Assembly: GCA_003250355.1 (NCBI GenBank)
Contig: QKGS01000040.1
Location: 1-64,000 of the forward strand
Reading direction: 5' to 3'
DNA: 64,000 bases
Source: Bacteroidota bacterium
GTDB lineage: Bacteria; Bacteroidota; Bacteroidia; Bacteroidales; SZUA-534
The translations under genes were made by a program, and so were the position numbers. Below are positions 1 to 8,801 of the stretch, in pieces. The notes under the pieces were generated by a model that did no database searches, was not told where the DNA came from, and was given only the letters and a program-made list of their open reading frames with translations. The stretch's first letter is position 1. Every line of letters starts with the position of its first letter.

Positions 1-3000
1 AACCGCATTTACCGTAAGGTTGCACGAGGCTGTTTTGCTGCCGTCGACAGTTGTAACTGTAATGATAGCCGAACCTGCTTTTAGTGTAGTAACCACACCA
101 TTGGCAACAGTGGCTACGGCTGTGTTATTTGAGCTCCAGCTTACGTTTTTGTTGGTGGCATTTGTTGGCAGCACTGTTTCACTCAAGGTAAATGAGGTAC
201 CTTCATTAACTGTTTTTGTGGTTTCGTTTAAGCTTACGCCTGTAACCGAATTATAAGTTGTTTGATATTCATAAGCACCTGCATCAACTGCACCAACTCT
301 TTGATTTCCTTCAATATCGGTTGACGGAGCATTTACTGAAGTACCTGCATTTATTGCAGGAGAACCTGCTAATAAGTGGAAGTCGAATTTTGAAATATCA
401 GTAAATTTAGGGTTAGCATTAAAAATATTGTTCGATGCAGTATAAATACCCTGTCCGGCATCGGCTTTAAAATTATTCCCTCCATTTTCATAGCTAATAT
501 TGTTGTAAAACTCAATGTCGTAAGCGCGGGGAAAAGCAAGTAAAATACCGTGACGGTTGTTGCTATAAATTGTATTGTTATAAGCTTTCAGGCGGTATAC
601 ATTTCCACCTCCGGCAGGGTGATCGTAGAACATAATACCGTCATCGGTATTGTTGTAAAGCACATTGTTATAAATGTCAATATCGTAAACATCGCCGTCA
701 CCTTCAGTCATAATAGCAACACCGTGACCTATGCAGTCATGAACTATGTTGTTGTATACTTTAACATCTCTTACAAACGGCACTTCGAATCCTTGTATTC
801 CGCCGGCATCGAGATAAATACCTCTGCGTGTTAGGTTATGGACATAGTTATTGGCAACAATACCCTTTTCACAACCAACCTTCACATCAATTCCTTCACC
901 ACCGTTAGTTGGGTCGCCGCCATCATATACTTCATTGCCCGATATTTCAAAGCCCACTATACCGTGAGCAATTGTAATACACTCGTTCCATCCGCCGTTA
1001 CAGGCTTTCTGAACTTTGTTATTAAGTATTTTTAAATTATGAATATGGTTATATCCGGCAGGGTTTTTGCCCCATGTTACACCCCATGCAATAATACCTG
1101 AAGAATAAGTATTATAGGTATGGTTGTTTGATATTTCAATATCGGTTATTCCCGGACCTTCTACGTATATACCGTTATCGCTGTTCTGAACTTTAATACC
1201 CGATACACGTATGTAGCTCGATTTAATACGGAATACACCACCATCTAATACTACTTGTAGTTCATCGCCCGGATAAGCATCGAAAGTAATAAGATTTCCT
1301 GCTGTACCGCTTGTTGTAACATTTACGTCATTGCTGTATGTACCTCGTTTGATATATACTTTATTACCTGCCTTAACTACAGATGCAGCTTTTTGTATAG
1401 TTTTAAAAGGAGCCGCTTCAGTACCGTTGTTGTTATCGTTACCTGTAGTTGCTACGTAATAAACCGAAATGGCGTTTGATTCTTCTGTCATATCAGCAGC
1501 TTGCTTTACATTGCTGCCAATAGCCTGAGTCCAGTCTGCATCAACAGGTGTTAAGTAGGCTACAAATCGATATTCATTATTAATATCAGGATTACCCGTA
1601 GGAGTGAAGTTAAATGTTGCAGTTCCTGTACCATTTACTTCCTGAATCATGGTTCCGTTATTGGAATATCCGTTTGTTACATTTTGTAAATCAACGTGCA
1701 GGTCGCGCGCTTCATTTGTTTTATAATTTATAGTAAATGTGTTTACTGCATCTTTTATAATAGTTGAAGGCATTGTATGCGAAGTAATCTCTTCAGTTAC
1801 AATAGTAGAGTTTGTAGTGGTTACTTTAAGAACCGGAGCAAGCAATGAGTTACTATATTCGCTTGAAGCAAATGATACATCGTTACCACCTGCTGCCTGA
1901 GTTACTATAAGTGAAATATTGCCACCGCCTGTAATCTGTGATTTATCGAGTGTAAATGTGTATGTAGACCCAACAGAGTAGGTTGCATTTAACGAGCCTA
2001 GTTGTGTGCCCGAAGCTGGTGCATTTGAAGTTGAAAGAGTGCTTTCTGTCCAGTTGTTACTGCCGCCAAGGTTAATATTTACAGTGCCTGAACCGGCATC
2101 GCTACCTACTGAAAGGTTAAGCTCTACTTTGGTAATTTCGTTTGAAACTGAACTCAGGTCAAACATTAAATACGATGTGCGGTATCCTGACTGAACGCGG
2201 AGGTCACCGCTATTGAACAGTGTTGAGCCTTGTAAATAAGCATCGTGTACAGGAGAGAATGTAAATTCTGTTTTTGTAGATGGAGTAATTGTAACACTAC
2301 AAGTTTTTGAAAATCCGCCATCGTTAGTTTTAACTGTAATAGTTGCCGTACCTGCTGAAACACCTGTAACCACACCGTTACTCACAGTAGCCACATTGGT
2401 ATTGCTGCTTGACCATGTTACATTTTTATTTGTTGCATCGGCAGGAGATACGGTTGCAGAAATTGTTTTAGAATCGCCGGCTTCAAATGTAAGTGTATTA
2501 TTGCTAATGGTAATGCCTGTAACTGCAACAGGTTCGCCTATGCATGTTTCGCCCGGCAGGTTGTAGCATCCGGTTGCTGTTGGTCCCAAATTGACATCCC
2601 AATTAATACCGGGCACCCAATTTGTATTACCGTATTCGTATGCACCAACATCGGGTTTAGCACCTTTGTATCCATCGGTAAATCCGTCAATTACCCTACC
2701 ATAATCAATGGCAGGAGCACCTGTTTTTAATGTAAAGTCGTTGCCTGCATGGTTAGTGAATGATGCAACACTAACCAAATTATTTTGTTTATCGGCTTGT
2801 TCAACCCAGTTTCCTTCAGTTTCCTGATTACCTCCCTGGTCAGTAGCTTCATAATCGGTAAGATTGTTCCATACTTTTACGTTGCTAAACTCATATCCAT
2901 TGTACCATGCACCCATAGTTGCACTTCCTTTTACAAGAGTATTATTGAAAATATTGAGGTTAGTTCCGTCCCAGTTTATCTGAACGTTTGTCCACTCAGT

Positions 3001-4437
3001 ATTATAAACCACATTGTGGTGAACATCCCAGTTTTTTGAGCGGTTATCTAAGTAAATACCGGCGGCTTTAAAGCGTTTGCCTTTTGAAGCTGCATCATGA
3101 AAGTGGTTGTGGTGTATTGTTGAAGTTATGCTACGCGTATTTGTAGTATATAAAAGAGCACAGTCGTCGGCTACTTTATTACTTTGTGATACATCGTTAT
3201 AAGCATACTCACAGTTATCGCCATAAGCCTGAATTATATCACGTCCGCCATATTCCAAACGGTTGCCTATGTATTTACAATTAGTGGCACCACGGGTATT
3301 GAGTACACAGTCGTAGTTTCCTAAAAAGTTGAAATGGTGAATGTAGTTGTTCAGTATTTCGGTATAGTTACCGCGGTCACGGAGTCCGTTACCTGCACCG
3401 TAAGCAATTTCACATTTTTCAACCTTGTTATAATCACCATCGATCCATACGCTTTGGCGTCCTGAATCGAAACTTGAAATTACTCCAAGAGTGTTGTTTC
3501 CATAAAAACTCGAAACACGATATAGTTTGTTGTTATTTCCGTCAATATCAATTGAACCACCAAATACAGCAAGGTCTTCAATGTGTATATAGTTTTTATT
3601 TATGTCTATGGTTTGTGTGCGTTTACGCATCATAATAGCTCCATCAGCAGGTTTGCCTCCTCCTTCTATTTGTACATATAGTGTTTTTGAACTATTGTTG
3701 TAGTACCATTCATTTTTATAATCGAGAGCTTCACGAATACCCTGAAGAAAAAATTCACCGTCGTAAATTCCGTGACCTGTATAACCCGGGTTGTGCTTTT
3801 CAGGTATCCAGCTTTCATTACGTACTAAGTTGAAATATATGCGATTCCCCGATTTTGAAGTTATGTATTCTTTCCATGCAAGAAATCCTGCACCCCCGTA
3901 GAAATGCAGCGATCCTCCATTAGCCCAGTTCCAGTCGGGTATACCCTGCGAATACTCAATATAGTTGCTTCCCCCTGACGACATTACATTGTAGGTAAGC
4001 GGGAACGGGCTTTCGCTTGTGTTATTTGGCCAACGTGCCAAATCCATGAGTTTGTTGTTGTGAAGCACCATATTGTCCTGCCCCAAATCCCATGTTACAC
4101 TTGCCTTGTAAACATTGTCTTTATCGAGCGACCAGCTATTAACTGACTGCATAGCAGATATTACTACTTTTTCACCCGGAGCTCCCTTAAATGTTATAGG
4201 ATTACCTGCTGTACCTGAATTAACCGGACTTAATAATTCCTCATACGTCCCTGCATGAATAATTACCACATCGCCGGCTACGGCAACGTTTGCAGCTTTG
4301 GTTACAGTTTTGTACGGACTTGCTGCTGACCCATTATTTGAGTCATTCCCCAATTTGCTTACGTGTATTTCTTTGGCACTAAGAATACCTGCTAATAGCA
4401 ACAATATAAGGAAAATAAAGGTTTTTAGTTTTCTCAT
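1..4437 (-). CDS. Giant secreted parallel beta-helix protein with Big_2 and DNRLRE-like domains (3' end outside window)
   Basis: The frame is open from ATG at 4437 to the window edge (1479 codons, no stop), so the C-terminus is missing. It begins with a signal peptide (about residues 1-21, ending LLAGILSA). The order is: a DUF1565-like opening with GNDSNNG and SPYKTVTKA (22-95); a right-handed beta-helix rich in NxI/NxV rungs (to about 600); a Big_2 Ig-like domain (638-723); a DNRLRE-like beta-sandwich (724-880); a second copy of the opening motif (GNDNNNGTEAAPFKTIQKA, about 990); a second beta-helix; and a second Big_2 domain from about 1396. Such proteins are usually cell-surface polysaccharide-binding or lyase-like proteins. 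A T9SS sorting domain probably lies beyond the edge, which is inference. No catalytic residues can be assigned. Confidence 0.85.
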   Translation of the reverse strand, partial: MRKLKTFIFLILLLLAGILSAKEIHVSKLGNDSNNGSAASPYKTVTKAANVAVAGDVVIIHAGTYEELLSPVNSGTAGNPITFKGAPGEKVVISAMQSVNSWSLDKDNVYKASVTWDLGQDNMVLHNNKLMDLARWPNNTSESPFPLTYNVMSSGGSNYIEYSQGIPDWNWANGGSLHFYGGAGFLAWKEYITSKSGNRIYFNLVRNESWIPEKHNPGYTGHGIYDGEFFLQGIREALDYKNEWYYNNSSKTLYVQIEGGGKPADGAIMMRKRTQTIDINKNYIHIEDLAVFGGSIDIDGNNNKLYRVSSFYGNNTLGVISSFDSGRQSVWIDGDYNKVEKCEIAYGAGNGLRDRGNYTEILNNYIHHFNFLGNYDCVLNTRGATNCKYIGNRLEYGGRDIIQAYGDNCEYAYNDVSQSNKVADDCALLYTTNTRSITSTIHHNHFHDAASKGKRFKAAGIYLDNRSKNWDVHHNVVYNTEWTNVQINWDGTNLNIFNNTLVKGSATMGAWYNGYEFSNVKVWNNLTDYEATDQGGNQETEGNWVEQADKQNNLVSVASFTNHAGNDFTLKTGAPAIDYGRVIDGFTDGYKGAKPDVGAYEYGNTNWVPGINWDVNLGPTATGCYNLPGETCIGEPVAVTGITISNNTLTFEAGDSKTISATVSPADATNKNVTWSSSNTNVATVSNGVVTGVSAGTATITVKTNDGGFSKTCSVTITPSTKTEFTFSPVHDAYLQGSTLFNSGDLRVQSGYRTSYLMFDLSSVSNEITKVELNLSVGSDAGSGTVNINLGGSNNWTESTLSTSNAPASGTQLGSLNATYSVGSTYTFTLDKSQITGGGNISLIVTQAAGGNDVSFASSEYSNSLLAPVLKVTTTNSTIVTEEITSHTMPSTIIKDAVNTFTINYKTNEARDLHVDLQNVTNGYSNNGTMIQEVNGTGTATFNFTPTGNPDINNEYRFVAYLTPVDADWTQAIGSNVKQAADMTEESNAISVYYVATTGNDNNNGTEAAPFKTIQKAASVVKAGNKVYIKRGTYSNDVNVTTSGTAGNLITFDAYPGDELQVVLDGGVFRIKSSYIRVSGIKVQNSDNGIYVEGPGITDIEISNNHTYNTYSSGIIAWGVTWGKNPAGYNHIHNLKILNNKVQKACNGGWNECITIAHGIVGFEISGNEVYDGGDPTNGGEGIDVKVGCEKGIVANNYVHNLTRRGIYLDAGGIQGFEVPFVRDVKVYNNIVHDCIGHGVAIMTEGDGDVYDIDIYNNVLYNNTDDGIMFYDHPAGGGNVYRLKAYNNTIYSNNRHGILLAFPRAYDIEFYNNISYENGGNNFKADAGQGIYTASNNIFNANPKFTDISKFDFHLLAGSPAINAGTSVNAPSTDIEGNQRVGAVDAGAYEYQTTYNSVTGVSLNETTKTVNEGTSFTLSETVLPTNATNKNVSWSSNNTAVATVANGVVTTLKAGSAIITVTTVDGSKTASCNLTVNAV

Positions 4438-4579
4438 AAATAATATAATAAAAATTAGTAGTCAGGGTAATTACATATAATTATTGCGAAGGTTAACAGT
4501 TTGAATAGAAAAAAAGCGACAAAAATAATTTTTTCATAATCAAACATTCAATTAAAGAGTAACACCCACAAGCACGACC

Positions 4580-4720
4580 AATGTCGTTAAGTTAAGAAAA
4601 TCACCCTATTATCCCCTCAAGGGGATACTGCTTCGATTTAGCACTGAAGCTGAATTGGAACAGTCCTCCCTTGAGGGAGGTCAGGAGGGTGAACGTTAAC
4701 TACCTTAACTTAACGACATT
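4580..4720. repeat. Dispersed palindromic repeat element (copy 1)
   Basis: A perfect 17-bp inverted repeat (4580-4596 and 4704-4720) encloses a second inverted layer, CACCCT...AGGGTG and CCCCTCAAGGGG/CTCCCTTGAGGGAG. The inner part (about 4600-4692) is the reverse complement of a relative at 60331-60450. It contains no ORF. It fills most of the 4438-4815 gap between two divergently read genes. The only other signal I see in the gap is a -7-like element. Confidence 0.75.
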
Positions 4721-4794
4721 GCAAGCATGATTATCATAATATATGTTCTATCTATACTATTAGAAATAATAATATAACCAGATGAAAAATATAT

Positions 4795-4802
4795 TAATTT
4801 TG
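4795..4802 (+). promoter_or_regulatory. -7 promoter element of the peptidase gene
   Basis: TAATTTTG matches the Bacteroidota -7 consensus TAnnTTTG and lies 13 bp before ATG 4816. A start at about 4809 would exclude the upstream in-frame TTG at 4807. No good -33 TTTG is visible. Confidence 0.45.
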
Positions 4803-4815
4803 CACCTTGGTAAAT

Positions 4816-6732
4816 ATGAACAAAGCTCAAATTGTAATATCGAAAATTGTTGTAATAATTATATTCAACATACTTGTGCTAAATGCTTTTGCTCAAGCCG
4901 AGCATCATTTGTTTGAAAAAAAACAATACTCAAAAAAAATATACAATTCAACACAATACGATGATAATTACAATATTATTTATCACCGAATACACTGGTT
5001 TGTTGACCCTTCACAGCATTATATAAAAGGAAGTGTTTTTTCTATTTATACTATGACCAATAATTCTGAAAATATTTTGTTCAACTTAAGCTCCGGCCTT
5101 AATGTTGATAGTATAATTCAGAGAAAAAAGAAAATAGAATTCACACACAAAAATGATGTAGTTTCAATTAAAAATATTGCAGCAAAATCGAAAACAGATT
5201 CACTTACAATATATTATAGCGGTAATCCGCCTAAAACAGGCTTTGGTTCATTTGAAACATCGGTACACAATGGAAACCCCATATTATGGACACTTTCTGA
5301 GCCATATGGAGCTCATGATTGGTGGCCCTGCAAACAATCGTTAACCGATAAAATTGACTCAATAGATATAGCTGTTACTGTTCCGGTTGGAAACAAAGCA
5401 GCATCGAATGGGATGCTCGTAAAAACAGATACTACACCACAAGGGGTAACTTTTTACTGGAAACACCGACACCCAATTGCTGCTTATTTGGTAGCTATTG
5501 CTGTGTCTAATTACAGCGAATTTACCATTTACGCCCATGTTAGTAACCATGACAGTGTACCGATATTGAATTATGTATATCCTGAATCGTACGAACGCAT
5601 TTATAACAATGTGCTTTACACATCGCAGGTAATGGAACTTTTTAGCCGCTTATTTATCCCTTACCCGTATAAAAATGAAAAGTACGGGCACGCACAGTTT
5701 GGTTGGTCGGGGGGAATGGAACATCAAACCATGAGTTTTATGGGTGGCTTTTCTAAAGAACTTATAGCACATGAACTTGCACATCAGTGGTTTGGCAACC
5801 ATATTACTTGCGGTAGCTGGAGCGATTTATGGATAAACGAGGGCTTTGCCACTTGGAGCGAATGTGTGGTTATTGAACATTTGCACCCCGAATTTTATCA
5901 ATCAATATTATACTCACGCATTCACGATGCTGTAAGCGAAACCCGCAGCGGATCACTATATGCAAACGATACTGCCAACGTTGATAAACTATTTAGCAGT
6001 GAACTAACATATAACAAAGGGGCAATGGTGCTACACCAGCTACGCCACCAAATAGGCGATTCAGCTTTTTTTGCAGCCATTAAAAATATGCTTAACAGCA
6101 AAATGCATTTTGTAAAAACTCACCAGATACAAAAATTCTTTGAGCAAGCTGCCGATACTTCGCTGCAAAACTATTTTAGCGATTGGGTATATGGACAAGG
6201 TTTTCCCGAATATACTATTGAACTGCTCAAAAACGAAGTGTCAAATGTTGTTATTGAAATAAAACAGACTACTTCACATGAAAGCAATTTGTTTTTCCCA
6301 ATGAAAGTGCCTTTACTCCTTGAAGGAAATAACGATACGGTATTAATGTACTTTCACAATTTAACAAAACAACAAACATTCAGCATAAACATACCATTTA
6401 CTGTAAATACTATAAAATTCGACCCATATTATACAATTATTGCCCCACACCCGGCTCGAATTATTTATCCCGCCGACCGATTGTTATTGGAAAACAAAAT
6501 TGTTGTAATACCAAACCCTGCCAACGATACCATGAAAATAATGTGGCTCGACACTTTTTCGGCAAAACGTATTGAAATATACAATATGGCAGGCAAAGTA
6601 ATATATAGTGCATTTGTTGAACCAACTCCTCATTATCATCAGGTTGATGTTTCGGGCTATCATTCAGGTGAATATATAGTAAAAGTATATGCCGGGAAAA
6701 GTAGCCTGTCGACTAAGTTTATAAGGTATTAA
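4816..6732 (+). CDS. Secreted M1-family zinc metallopeptidase with T9SS C-terminal sorting domain
   Basis: An exported aminopeptidase of the M1 (gluzincin) family, 638 residues from ATG 4816. An in-frame TTG nine bases upstream is a less likely start. A signal peptide ends near NAFAQA (residues 1-27). The M1 exopeptidase motif is GGMEHQ at 299-304. The zinc site is HELAH at 319-323 with the third ligand E342 in NEGFATW, exactly the HEXXH-X18-E spacing. The C-terminus (about 563-638) opens with VIPNPANDTMKI and ends in a short hydrophobic/basic strand, typical of type A T9SS sorting domains, so the protein is probably secreted and surface-attached. Its in vivo substrate cannot be told from sequence. 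Confidence 0.93.
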   Translation: MNKAQIVISKIVVIIIFNILVLNAFAQAEHHLFEKKQYSKKIYNSTQYDDNYNIIYHRIHWFVDPSQHYIKGSVFSIYTMTNNSENILFNLSSGLNVDSIIQRKKKIEFTHKNDVVSIKNIAAKSKTDSLTIYYSGNPPKTGFGSFETSVHNGNPILWTLSEPYGAHDWWPCKQSLTDKIDSIDIAVTVPVGNKAASNGMLVKTDTTPQGVTFYWKHRHPIAAYLVAIAVSNYSEFTIYAHVSNHDSVPILNYVYPESYERIYNNVLYTSQVMELFSRLFIPYPYKNEKYGHAQFGWSGGMEHQTMSFMGGFSKELIAHELAHQWFGNHITCGSWSDLWINEGFATWSECVVIEHLHPEFYQSILYSRIHDAVSETRSGSLYANDTANVDKLFSSELTYNKGAMVLHQLRHQIGDSAFFAAIKNMLNSKMHFVKTHQIQKFFEQAADTSLQNYFSDWVYGQGFPEYTIELLKNEVSNVVIEIKQTTSHESNLFFPMKVPLLLEGNNDTVLMYFHNLTKQQTFSINIPFTVNTIKFDPYYTIIAPHPARIIYPADRLLLENKIVVIPNPANDTMKIMWLDTFSAKRIEIYNMAGKVIYSAFVEPTPHYHQVDVSGYHSGEYIVKVYAGKSSLSTKFIRY

Positions 6733-6807
6733 ACATATTAATATGTGACGGCGAGGAACTTCGAATAAATTATTCAGGAATTGGAAAAGTAACCTATCCA
6801 ATCATTC

Positions 6808-7044
6808 TCAACCGGCTCCACCCATTTTAAGAACCACTACCGTATCGTTGGGTTGTAATACATAAGTGCCGCGCTGCATTTTTCCGTTTATTACAAAATT
6901 AATTCTTCCGGCAGTTGACGGTATTCCGAATTTTTTATCAATAAGTTGAAAAACAGTAGTATTATCGTTATTCAATTCAACAAACTGTTCCTCGGTTATC
7001 TGCTTTTTAAAATCGCCTAATGCCGATATTTTTATCTTACCCAT
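6808..7044 (-). CDS. MoaD/ThiS-family small ubiquitin-like protein with GGAG tail
   Basis: A 78-residue beta-grasp protein resembling MoaD/ThiS sulfur carriers, which receive sulfur as a C-terminal thiocarboxylate for molybdopterin or thiamin synthesis. Supporting signs are the length, a FVINGK..RGTYVLQPNDTV segment typical of the fourth and fifth strands, and a terminal VLKMGG. Unlike classical members, which end exactly in GG, this one continues with AG before the stop at 6808-6810. AAGGA lies a few bases before the ATG. The neighbours are unrelated, but an aldehyde ferredoxin oxidoreductase, a ThiF/MoeB-like enzyme and a ModE-like regulator occur elsewhere in the window. That makes a tungstopterin/molybdopterin role the best guess. 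Confidence 0.7.
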   Translation of the reverse strand: MGKIKISALGDFKKQITEEQFVELNNDNTTVFQLIDKKFGIPSTAGRINFVINGKMQRGTYVLQPNDTVVVLKMGGAG

Positions 7045-7102
7045 ATAATTATCCTTTTTACCATAAACACCAAAACTATAAAAGTGTTTAACAAAAGTAA
7101 AA

Positions 7103-8653
7103 CTAATACCTTTTATTCTGCATAATTATTTTATAGCTACTGTCTATTTTTCCAAGTGTTACGGCATTGTCGCAGCGGAAAAACATATTATTCCATTTTG
7201 CGCCTGTAAACTTATATATGCCGGGTAGCAAATAAGCTGTAACTTCGCCTTTATGGTTGGTTTTATAAATAGTATTATCTACCGAAAATGTCATGCCGCC
7301 CAATGTCATTAAATCTTCTGTTTTAAACGTCAGCCTGGCTGCATACCTTACACCATTGGCAATGTATGCATTCTCAAAATTGACAACTGTATCGCCCGGC
7401 TCATATATTTTCGATGAATTTAATGAATCAACAACACTTATTTCACGCCAGCCTGCAAAATCATTAACAATTGAGTATGGCATAACAATAGCTTTCAAAC
7501 TGTCATTGCCTGCAAATGCACTGTCTGAAACCATTTCAAGCTTGCATTTATTTTTAATCTCCACTTTCGTTAAATTATTATTTGCAAAAGCAGCTTTCTC
7601 AATTTTCTCAACCCGTTCAGGTATAATCACTTCGCTTATTCTATTTTCATAAAATGCATAGTTGCCAATCTTAGCAAGTAATCGAGGCATTTCCACTGCG
7701 CTGACATTACAGTTTGCAAAAGCATAATCGTCGATAGTAATAATACTTGTCGGTATAAAATTTACATTCTCGGCCGCCCCTGCATACGAAACCATAATGC
7801 TTTTATTTTCAGTGCCATCGCTCATGCGGGCGTAAATAATCCCCTTCGATGGCATTTCGTTATATACCCTTATTTTATTGTCATTAAATGCTGCTTTACC
7901 TATCATACTAACCGACGAGGGTATATTTAATCTTGTTATTTGATTTGTCATAAATGCTCGCGACCCAATTGAAGTAACTGTTTTGGGTATATCAAGTTCG
8001 GTAATGGAATTGTTCGTAAATGCATCTCGTTCAATTATTTCCACCCCTTTAGGAATATCAACATAAGTGAGGCCGTTTCCGGCAAATGCAAACGGGTGTA
8101 TCGTTTTTACACTTTTAGGTATAAACTTTATTTCATCGGACTCACCTCCATACGACACTATATTTATCATATCGTCAATACCCTCAAAGTTCCTCATATA
8201 TATTATGCCGTACGATGCCTTGCCATTTATTTCTTTTATCTTATTCGAATTAAATGCTGCATAACCTATACGAACCTTCCCAATAGGGAAAGTGAGTCGT
8301 GTAATTTCATTATCGGCAAAAGCCATTCGCCCTATACTGTCAACACTCTTGGGCAATGTGGCTGTATTTATTTTATTGTTATAAAAAGCATAATTGCCAA
8401 TAGTTTTAACCCCCTCTTCTATTGTTATGGTTTCAAGCTCTTTATTTGCAAAAGCATAATCGGCTATTGTAAGTATAATATTGGAGTCAATCTTTCCGGG
8501 TATTTCTATGTTTTTTTCAATAGTATTAATATAATTTACAATAGTGTCGCCCGATAGGGCTACGTCATTTAACGTAAGTTTATACTGTGCCGACACAAAA
8601 CAGGAATAAGTTAGTAAGGTGCTTAATAACAGTATTTTAGATAATAATCTCAT
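7103..8653 (-). CDS. BspA-type leucine-rich-repeat (LRR_5) secreted protein
   Basis: 516 residues with a signal peptide (1-23, ending SCFVSAQ). Residues about 40-410 are LRR_5/BspA-like repeats of roughly 23 residues with the pattern I..yAF..N.I....iP..v..Ig. Two non-repetitive inserts (around KASYGIIYMRNFEG and PSKGIIYARMSDG) are themselves similar, so the solenoid looks like a duplicated larger block. The tail (about 425-516) is a beta-rich domain without an obvious T9SS signature. BspA-like proteins are usually surface adhesins. The binding partner is unknown. Confidence 0.8.
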   Translation of the reverse strand: MRLLSKILLLSTLLTYSCFVSAQYKLTLNDVALSGDTIVNYINTIEKNIEIPGKIDSNIILTIADYAFANKELETITIEEGVKTIGNYAFYNNKINTATLPKSVDSIGRMAFADNEITRLTFPIGKVRIGYAAFNSNKIKEINGKASYGIIYMRNFEGIDDMINIVSYGGESDEIKFIPKSVKTIHPFAFAGNGLTYVDIPKGVEIIERDAFTNNSITELDIPKTVTSIGSRAFMTNQITRLNIPSSVSMIGKAAFNDNKIRVYNEMPSKGIIYARMSDGTENKSIMVSYAGAAENVNFIPTSIITIDDYAFANCNVSAVEMPRLLAKIGNYAFYENRISEVIIPERVEKIEKAAFANNNLTKVEIKNKCKLEMVSDSAFAGNDSLKAIVMPYSIVNDFAGWREISVVDSLNSSKIYEPGDTVVNFENAYIANGVRYAARLTFKTEDLMTLGGMTFSVDNTIYKTNHKGEVTAYLLPGIYKFTGAKWNNMFFRCDNAVTLGKIDSSYKIIMQNKRY

Positions 8654-8770
8654 GGTGTGCTTATTTTGCTGTAAAGTTATAATATTTAAAGTTTAGTAAT
8701 AAACTAAAAACGTGTTTAATATCAATTTATGACATGAAAAAACTGTATTCGGTTTTTTGAACATATATTG

Positions 8771-8778
8771 TATTTTTG
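8771..8778 (+). promoter_or_regulatory. -7 promoter element of dnaG
   Basis: TATTTTTG matches TAnnTTTG and lies about 24 bp before ATG 8802. It makes the upstream in-frame TTG at 8757 an unlikely start. No clear -33 box is present. Confidence 0.4.
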
Positions 8779-8801
8779 TATCCCTTTTCACTAACAGAGA
8801 T

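Noticed and set aside
8096..8557. 153-codon open frame opposite the LRR protein gene
   Set aside because: Lies wholly antisense to a well-supported repeat protein and has low-complexity Tyr/Ile composition with no family features.
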